From assembly GCA_002399345.1 (NCBI GenBank), contig DHDL01000013.1, forward strand, positions 1,990-13,611: a stretch of DNA of 11,622 nt, written 5' to 3'. The notes beneath the pieces were generated by a model. The model made no database searches and was not told the DNA's origin. It saw only the letters and a program-made list of their open reading frames with translations. Positions 8,343 through 11,622 of the stretch are shown one piece after another (position 1 is the stretch's first letter; every line of letters begins with the position of its first letter). The position numbers were made by a program, and so were the translations under genes. Source of the stretch: Thermoanaerobacterales bacterium UBA4877. GTDB lineage: Bacteria; Bacillota; Thermoanaerobacteria; Thermoanaerobacterales; UBA4877.

Positions 8343-8397
8343 CTTACATTGCGATCTTGATAGGTTTGTTTTAACAAATCTCCTAATGTGATGTAAG
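8343..8397. repeat. Imperfect inverted repeat between the membrane protein gene and the tRNAs
   Basis: Outer arms CTTACAT (8343-8349) and ATGTAAG (8391-8397) are perfect complements. Inner arms AGGTTTG (8362-8368) and CAAATCT (8375-8381) pair with one G-U and enclose a 6-nt loop. The segments between do not pair well. It lies 39 nt after the stop at 8304 and upstream of the tRNA promoter, and no U-tract follows, so it is not a standard intrinsic terminator. It could be a weak or Rho-assisted 3' end structure, or a protein-binding palindrome. No open frame of note lies in 8305-8430. Confidence 0.4.
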
Positions 8398-8430
8398 AGT
8401 AGTTTTCTGCTGTTATAACATGTAAAAGTG

Positions 8431-8459
8431 TTGACACTAAAAATGATTTATGCTATACT
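8431..8459 (+). promoter_or_regulatory. Strong sigma-A promoter of the serine tRNA operon
   Basis: TTGACA (8431-8436) and TATACT (8454-8459) are separated by 17 nt, with TG at 8451-8452 adding an extended -10. Transcription would start near 8466, about 8 nt before the first mature tRNA base. Confidence 0.85.
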
Positions 8460-8473
8460 TTGGTGTGTCGCTT

Positions 8474-8562
8474 GGAGAGGTGTCCGAGGGGTTTAAGGAG
8501 CTGGTCTTGAAAACCAGTGTCTCCGTAAGGGGCCGTGGGTTCGAATCCCACCCTCTCCGCCA
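8474..8562 (+). tRNA. tRNA-Ser (anticodon UGA)
   Basis: The acceptor stem GGAGAGG (8474-8480) pairs with CCTCTCC (8552-8558), followed by discriminator G8559 and an encoded CCA (8560-8562). The anticodon stem CTGGT/ACCAG (8501-8505, 8513-8517) encloses a 7-nt loop with anticodon TGA at 8508-8510. The T arm carries GTGGG TTCGAAT CCCAC. The long variable arm is that of a class II tRNA, as expected for serine. It should read UCA and, by wobble, other UCN codons. Confidence 0.97.
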
Positions 8563-8595
8563 TAAGTTTAATATTTTTTCATTGTAGCAGATTGT

Positions 8596-8686
8596 GGAGG
8601 AGTACCCAAGTCGGTGAAGGGGCGGTCTTGCTAAGACTGTAGGTCGTGTAAGCGGCGCGAGGGTTCGAGTCCCTCCTCCTCCGCCA
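8596..8686 (+). tRNA. tRNA-Ser (anticodon GCU)
   Basis: The acceptor stem GGAGGAG (8596-8602) pairs perfectly with CTCCTCC (8676-8682); discriminator G8683 and encoded CCA (8684-8686) follow. The anticodon stem CGGTC/GACTG (8623-8627, 8635-8639) encloses TTGCTAA with anticodon GCT at 8630-8632, reading AGU/AGC. The T arm is GAGGG TTCGAGT CCCTC and a class II long variable arm is present. It lies 33 nt after the first tRNA, with no promoter between, so the two are likely cotranscribed. Confidence 0.97.
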
Positions 8687-8708
8687 TCAATTGAAATGAT
8701 AAAGGATG

Positions 8709-8743
8709 CCGTGCGGCTTTAGCTGCATGGTTTTGTTATTTTT
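8709..8743 (+). terminator. Intrinsic terminator of the serine tRNA operon
   Basis: The stem CCGTGCGGC (8709-8717) pairs along all nine positions with GCTGCATGG (8722-8730), using two G-U pairs, around a TTTA loop. It is followed by a T-rich run TTTTGTTATTTTT (8731-8743). It sits 22 nt after the CCA of the second tRNA, and so separates the tRNAs from the Rrf2 operon. Confidence 0.88.
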
Positions 8744-8811
8744 ACGGGAGTTTGTTTTTTGTATCTAACTATAAAGCATTTGAAATAACTTATGAAATTG
8801 GAAAATATAAC

Positions 8812-8840
8812 TTGACACTTTTTATCCATTTTGATATATT
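8812..8840 (+). promoter_or_regulatory. Promoter of the Rrf2 / dehydrogenase-rubredoxin / FprA operon
   Basis: TTGACA (8812-8817), a 17-nt spacer and TATATT (8835-8840), with TG at 8832-8833 as an extended -10. Initiation near 8847 would put the transcript's 5' end almost on the AGAGGA ribosome binding site (8847-8852), so the leader is only about 16 nt. Because an Rrf2 regulator is the first gene, this is the likely site of autoregulation, though I see no convincing palindromic operator over it. Confidence 0.8.
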
Positions 8841-8862
8841 TAAAAAAGAGGATGTGATCTGA

Positions 8863-9273
8863 TTGCTTATTACAAAAGAAACGGATTATGCCCTGCGCAT
8901 ACTACGGGCACTAGCCGATGGCAGACGACTTACCACAGCGCAGCTGGCGCAAAACGAACAGATCCCCCAACAATTTGCTTATAAAATACTTAAAAAACTT
9001 CAAAGGGGCGGACTTGTCCGGATTTTGCGCGGTTCAGACGGAGGATGTATGCTGGCAACCGGATTAGATCAGGTTTCCTTTCTTCAGCTGATGCAGACCA
9101 TGGAGGAAGATTCTTTTTTAAGCTCTTGCATGAAACCAGGATATCGGTGTAAGTGGTGTGAGAAGCACTATGATACTGTTTGCAGAGTACATGTTCATCT
9201 TTCTTCAATCCAGGATAAACTGAATAGAGAACTTGATTCTCACAGTCTCAATGAGGTTATTTTTGGTGAATGA
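8863..9273 (+). CDS. Rrf2 family transcriptional regulator with a four-cysteine cluster
   Basis: A 136-residue winged-helix DNA-binding protein of the Rrf2/IscR/NsrR family, most of which sense redox state, iron-sulfur status or NO. The start is TTG: an in-frame TGA (8860-8862) lies directly before it, and the protein begins with the family's standard MLITKETDYALRIL. AGAGGA at 8847-8852 is the ribosome binding site. The helix-turn-helix covers about 23-55 and the wing about 56-65. Cysteines C89, C96, C99 and C107 lie in the region where IscR and NsrR bind their cluster, but the spacing (X6, X2, X7) differs from the three-cysteine X5/X5 pattern of those proteins; C62 is a fifth. A redox-sensitive cluster or zinc site is therefore likely but not proven. 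It is 58 nt before the fusion gene, with no clear promoter between, and so is its presumed local regulator. Confidence 0.93.
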   Translation: MLITKETDYALRILRALADGRRLTTAQLAQNEQIPQQFAYKILKKLQRGGLVRILRGSDGGCMLATGLDQVSFLQLMQTMEEDSFLSSCMKPGYRCKWCEKHYDTVCRVHVHLSSIQDKLNRELDSHSLNEVIFGE

Positions 9274-9331
9274 GTTTTTTTACGGCTATAGTGGATAAAA
9301 ATAATCAAGTATTAAAAGGGAGGGTGCTTTT

Positions 9332-11242
9332 ATGTTATTTCAAACGACTCAACAACAGGAAGAATTACGTGCCAAGATCCGGAAGTTCGCGGAAGAAAAG
9401 GTGAAGCCGTCCGCTTTTCTTATGGATAAGGAAAATAAATTTCCCCGGGAGGTCGTTACCGACCTGGCAAAAATGGGAATGATGGGGATCCCGTACCCAA
9501 AGGAATACGGCGGTTTGGGGCTGGATGTAACCAGCTATGCAATTACCGTGGAGGAACTCTCGAGAATCGACGGCGGGACAGGTGTTATTCTTTCAGCTCA
9601 TACATCACTGGGTACCTGGCCGATTTTCGCCTATGGTACGGAGGCACAAAAGAAAAAATACATGATACCCTTGTGCAAAGGTGAGAAAATAGGGGCTTTT
9701 GGCCTTACCGAACCGAATGCCGGTTCGGATGCCGGCGGAACTGAAACAACGGCCGTGGATAAGGGAGATTATTATTTGCTGAACGGCGGTAAGATTTTTA
9801 TTACCAATGCACCTATTGCGGATACATATGTAATCTTTGCTGTTACAACTCCTGACATCGGTACCCACGGTATTTCGGCCTTTATTGTAGAGAAGGGTTG
9901 GAAGGGATTTGATTTTGGTGATAGTTATGACAAAATGGGTATTCGTTCTTCTTCTACTGCAGAGTTGATTTTCAATGACGTAAAGGTCCCAAAGGAGAAC
10001 CTGCTGGGAAAGGAAGGCGCCGGATTTAAAATAGCCATGCAGACTTTAAACGGGGGACGCATCGGTATTGCCGCACAGGCCCTCGGGATTTCGCAGGGTG
10101 CTTTGGAGCTGGCGGTATCTTATGCCAAGGAGCGAGTCCAGTTTGGAAAGCCCATAGGGTTTCAGCAGGGCATCTCATTTAAGATTGCGGAAATGGCAAC
10201 TAAGGTGCGTACATCTCGTCTTTTGGTTTATTCCGCGGCCGAGCTTAAGGAAAACAACGAGCCTTATATTATGGAATCCGCCATGGCTAAGCAATACGCA
10301 TCCGATTCCGCTTTAGAAGTGACTAACGACGCTCTTCAGATTTTTGGCGGCAACGGATATCTCAAGGGCATGGATATTGAACGAATGTATCGTGATGCCA
10401 AGATTACGACGATTTATGAGGGAACCAATGAAATACAGCGGGTGGTGATTGCGTCTCAAATCCTCGGCAAGGAGCCAAGAAATGACGGATCATCTTCTAG
10501 CGTGCCGCGCAAACCCGCTCCCATCACCGGTATTCGTAAAAAGATCATTTTCCGGGAGGGGAGTGCAAAGGAGCAGGTTGATTCATTGGTTAATGCACTA
10601 AAGAAAGATGGCTATGACTTTACTGTTGGAATAGCTAAAGATACACCGATTGGCCAGGCCGAACGGGTTGTCTCAGCCGGCAAGGGTATAGGTGGAAAAG
10701 AAAACATGAAACTTATCGAAGATTTAGCAGGGGCAGCCGGCGCTGCCATCGGCAGTTCGAGGCCAGTAGCGGAGACCTTAAAATATCTGCCGCTTAACCG
10801 TTATGTGGGCATGTCGGGTCAGAAATTTGTTGGAAATCTCTATATTGCCTGTGGAATTTCAGGCGCCATTCAGCATCTGAAAGGACTCAAAGAGGCATCC
10901 ACCATTGTGGCCGTCAACAAAAATGGCAATGCTCCCATTTTCAAAAATTGTGATTATGGGATTGTCGGTGATGTAAAAGAGATTCTTCCTCTGCTGACTG
11001 CCGCGCTGGATACCGGCAAAAAAAAGCCTGCGCCGCCCATGGTGAAAATCAAGCGGCCGGTAATGCCGCAGCCCGAACCGATTGGACCACGCTATATCTG
11101 TAGTGGGTGCGGCTACGAATATATACCGGAAGCGGGCGACGAGGATGGCGGCATAGACCCCGGTACATTGTTCAAAGACCTGCCGGAGGACTGGTGCTGC
11201 CCGGAGTGTTCTGAAGTCAAGGATCATTTTATTAAAGAATAA
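9332..11242 (+). CDS. Three-module acyl-CoA dehydrogenase / EtfA FAD domain / rubredoxin fusion
   Basis: Residues 1-380 form a complete acyl-CoA dehydrogenase of the short-chain/butyryl type: FGLTEPNAGSD (123-133), the FAD and substrate-binding core, and IYEGTNEIQR (361-370) with E363 as the expected catalytic base. A linker (about 381-410) leads to the C-terminal FAD-binding domain of electron-transfer flavoprotein alpha (about 435-560): GKGIGGKEN (450-458), VGMSGQ (492-497), YIACGISGAIQH (504-515) and APIF/DYGIVGD (534-547). A Pro/Lys-rich linker (561-586) precedes a full rubredoxin with iron ligands C590, C593, C623 and C626. The EtfA N-terminal domain and EtfB are absent. By family chemistry electrons would pass dehydrogenase FAD, then EtfA FAD, then rubredoxin iron. 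FprA follows after 21 nt, suggesting the acceptor. GGGAGGG (9318-9324) precedes the ATG. The domains are certain, the electron path is inferred, and the substrate is unknown. Confidence 0.95.
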   Translation: MLFQTTQQQEELRAKIRKFAEEKVKPSAFLMDKENKFPREVVTDLAKMGMMGIPYPKEYGGLGLDVTSYAITVEELSRIDGGTGVILSAHTSLGTWPIFAYGTEAQKKKYMIPLCKGEKIGAFGLTEPNAGSDAGGTETTAVDKGDYYLLNGGKIFITNAPIADTYVIFAVTTPDIGTHGISAFIVEKGWKGFDFGDSYDKMGIRSSSTAELIFNDVKVPKENLLGKEGAGFKIAMQTLNGGRIGIAAQALGISQGALELAVSYAKERVQFGKPIGFQQGISFKIAEMATKVRTSRLLVYSAAELKENNEPYIMESAMAKQYASDSALEVTNDALQIFGGNGYLKGMDIERMYRDAKITTIYEGTNEIQRVVIASQILGKEPRNDGSSSSVPRKPAPITGIRKKIIFREGSAKEQVDSLVNALKKDGYDFTVGIAKDTPIGQAERVVSAGKGIGGKENMKLIEDLAGAAGAAIGSSRPVAETLKYLPLNRYVGMSGQKFVGNLYIACGISGAIQHLKGLKEASTIVAVNKNGNAPIFKNCDYGIVGDVKEILPLLTAALDTGKKKPAPPMVKIKRPVMPQPEPIGPRYICSGCGYEYIPEAGDEDGGIDPGTLFKDLPEDWCCPECSEVKDHFIKE

Positions 11243-11263
11243 TGTCAAAAGGGGGAATAATAC

Positions 11264-11622
11264 ATGTATTGCGTGAGGAATGTAACTGATGATCTTTATT
11301 GGGTCGGTGCCAATGACCATCGGCTGGCTCTGTTTGAAAATGTGTATCCCATTCCACGGGGAGTAACATATAATTCCTATCTTTTGCTGGACGAAAAGAC
11401 CGTCCTGTTTGATACGGTAGACTGGTCTGCCTGCCGCCAGCTGCTTGAAAATATTAACCATGTCCTGAATGGCCGGACGCTGGATTATCTGGTTATCAAC
11501 CATCTGGAGCCGGATCATGCCGCTTGCATTGAGGAAATTATGATGCGCTGGCCAGAGATTAAAATTATCAGTAATGAAAAAGCTTTTATGCTGATGCGTC
11601 AGTTCGGGTTTCATGTGGATAA
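11264..11622 (+). CDS. fprA: Flavodiiron protein (A-type flavoprotein, FprA-like), 5' part only
   Basis: The first 119 codons of a gene cut by the window edge. The start ATG follows AGGGGG (11250-11255) at 8-nt spacing, 21 nt after the fusion gene's stop. The sequence shows the metallo-beta-lactamase-like domain of flavodiiron proteins, with the diiron ligand motif H80-L-E82-P-D84-H85 and the typical opening VTDDLYWVGANDHRLALFE. Full members have about 400 residues with a C-terminal flavodoxin domain and reduce O2 to water or NO to N2O in the cytoplasm of anaerobes, usually taking electrons from rubredoxin. The rubredoxin module encoded just upstream is thus the natural donor. The later diiron ligands, the flavodoxin domain and any extra fused domain lie outside the window. 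Confidence 0.93.
   Translation, partial: MYCVRNVTDDLYWVGANDHRLALFENVYPIPRGVTYNSYLLLDEKTVLFDTVDWSACRQLLENINHVLNGRTLDYLVINHLEPDHAACIEEIMMRWPEIKIISNEKAFMLMRQFGFHVD

Noticed and set aside
8431..8862. Mobile element or att site at the tandem tRNA-Ser genes
   Set aside because: No integrase, transposase, terminal inverted repeats or repeated tRNA 3' end is visible in the window; the codon shift alone is not enough to call an island.
10859..11614. Long 251-codon minus-strand open frame opposite the fusion and FprA genes
   Set aside because: It lies wholly antisense to two recognised coding regions with strong family motifs and has no recognisable family itself; it is an artefact of codon composition.
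1..11622. CRISPR array, riboswitch (including a cobalamin riboswitch before cobT) or insertion sequence
   Set aside because: No regularly spaced repeats were seen. The 27 nt before cobT and the 192 nt before the operon are too short or lack the B12-box-like conserved core. No transposase frame is present.

Overview
The window reads as chromosomal DNA of an anaerobic Clostridia-like Firmicute. Most genes have strong purine-rich ribosome binding sites, promoters are clear sigma-A type, and the gene families (Ste24-like M48 protease, S66 carboxypeptidase, Rrf2 regulator, flavodiiron protein, rubredoxin) suit a low-GC anaerobe. Heavy ATA and AGG/AGA use in the left two thirds would also fit a moderate thermophile, but this is only a hint. 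No species is claimed.

Layout. (1) 1-192: leader with no supported gene. (2) 193-4751: a tightly packed + strand operon: M20 amidohydrolase, cobT, S66 LD-carboxypeptidase-like peptidase, DJ-1/PfpI protein and MscS channel, with gaps of 27, 4 and 15 nt and finally an overlap. (3) 4735-5961, minus strand: a membrane Ste24/M48 metalloprotease meeting the MscS gene tail to tail with a 17-nt overlap. (4) 5962-6102: divergent promoter region. (5) 6103-8304: a 733-residue secreted/membrane protein joining a degenerate alkaline-phosphatase-like ectodomain to a polytopic membrane domain. (6) 8431-8743: two tandem serine tRNAs (UGA, GCU) with a consensus promoter in front and an intrinsic terminator behind. 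(7) 8812-11622: an Rrf2-family regulator with its own promoter, then a three-module protein (acyl-CoA dehydrogenase + EtfA FAD domain + rubredoxin), then the start of a flavodiiron protein (FprA) cut by the window edge.

The most interesting part is (7). The order regulator / flavin dehydrogenase with built-in FAD shuttle and rubredoxin / flavodiiron protein suggests a compact chain carrying electrons from an acyl-CoA (or another dehydrogenase substrate) to rubredoxin and on to FprA for reduction of O2 or NO, controlled by an Rrf2 protein with an unusual four-cysteine cluster. Each module is a known family; the combined function is my inference. Codon choice also changes sharply right of the tRNA pair (far less AGR arginine and ATA isoleucine), which suits either a cassette of different origin or higher expression.

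The left operon looks like peptide and cell-envelope housekeeping plus cobamide lower-ligand activation; I see no single pathway that unites it.
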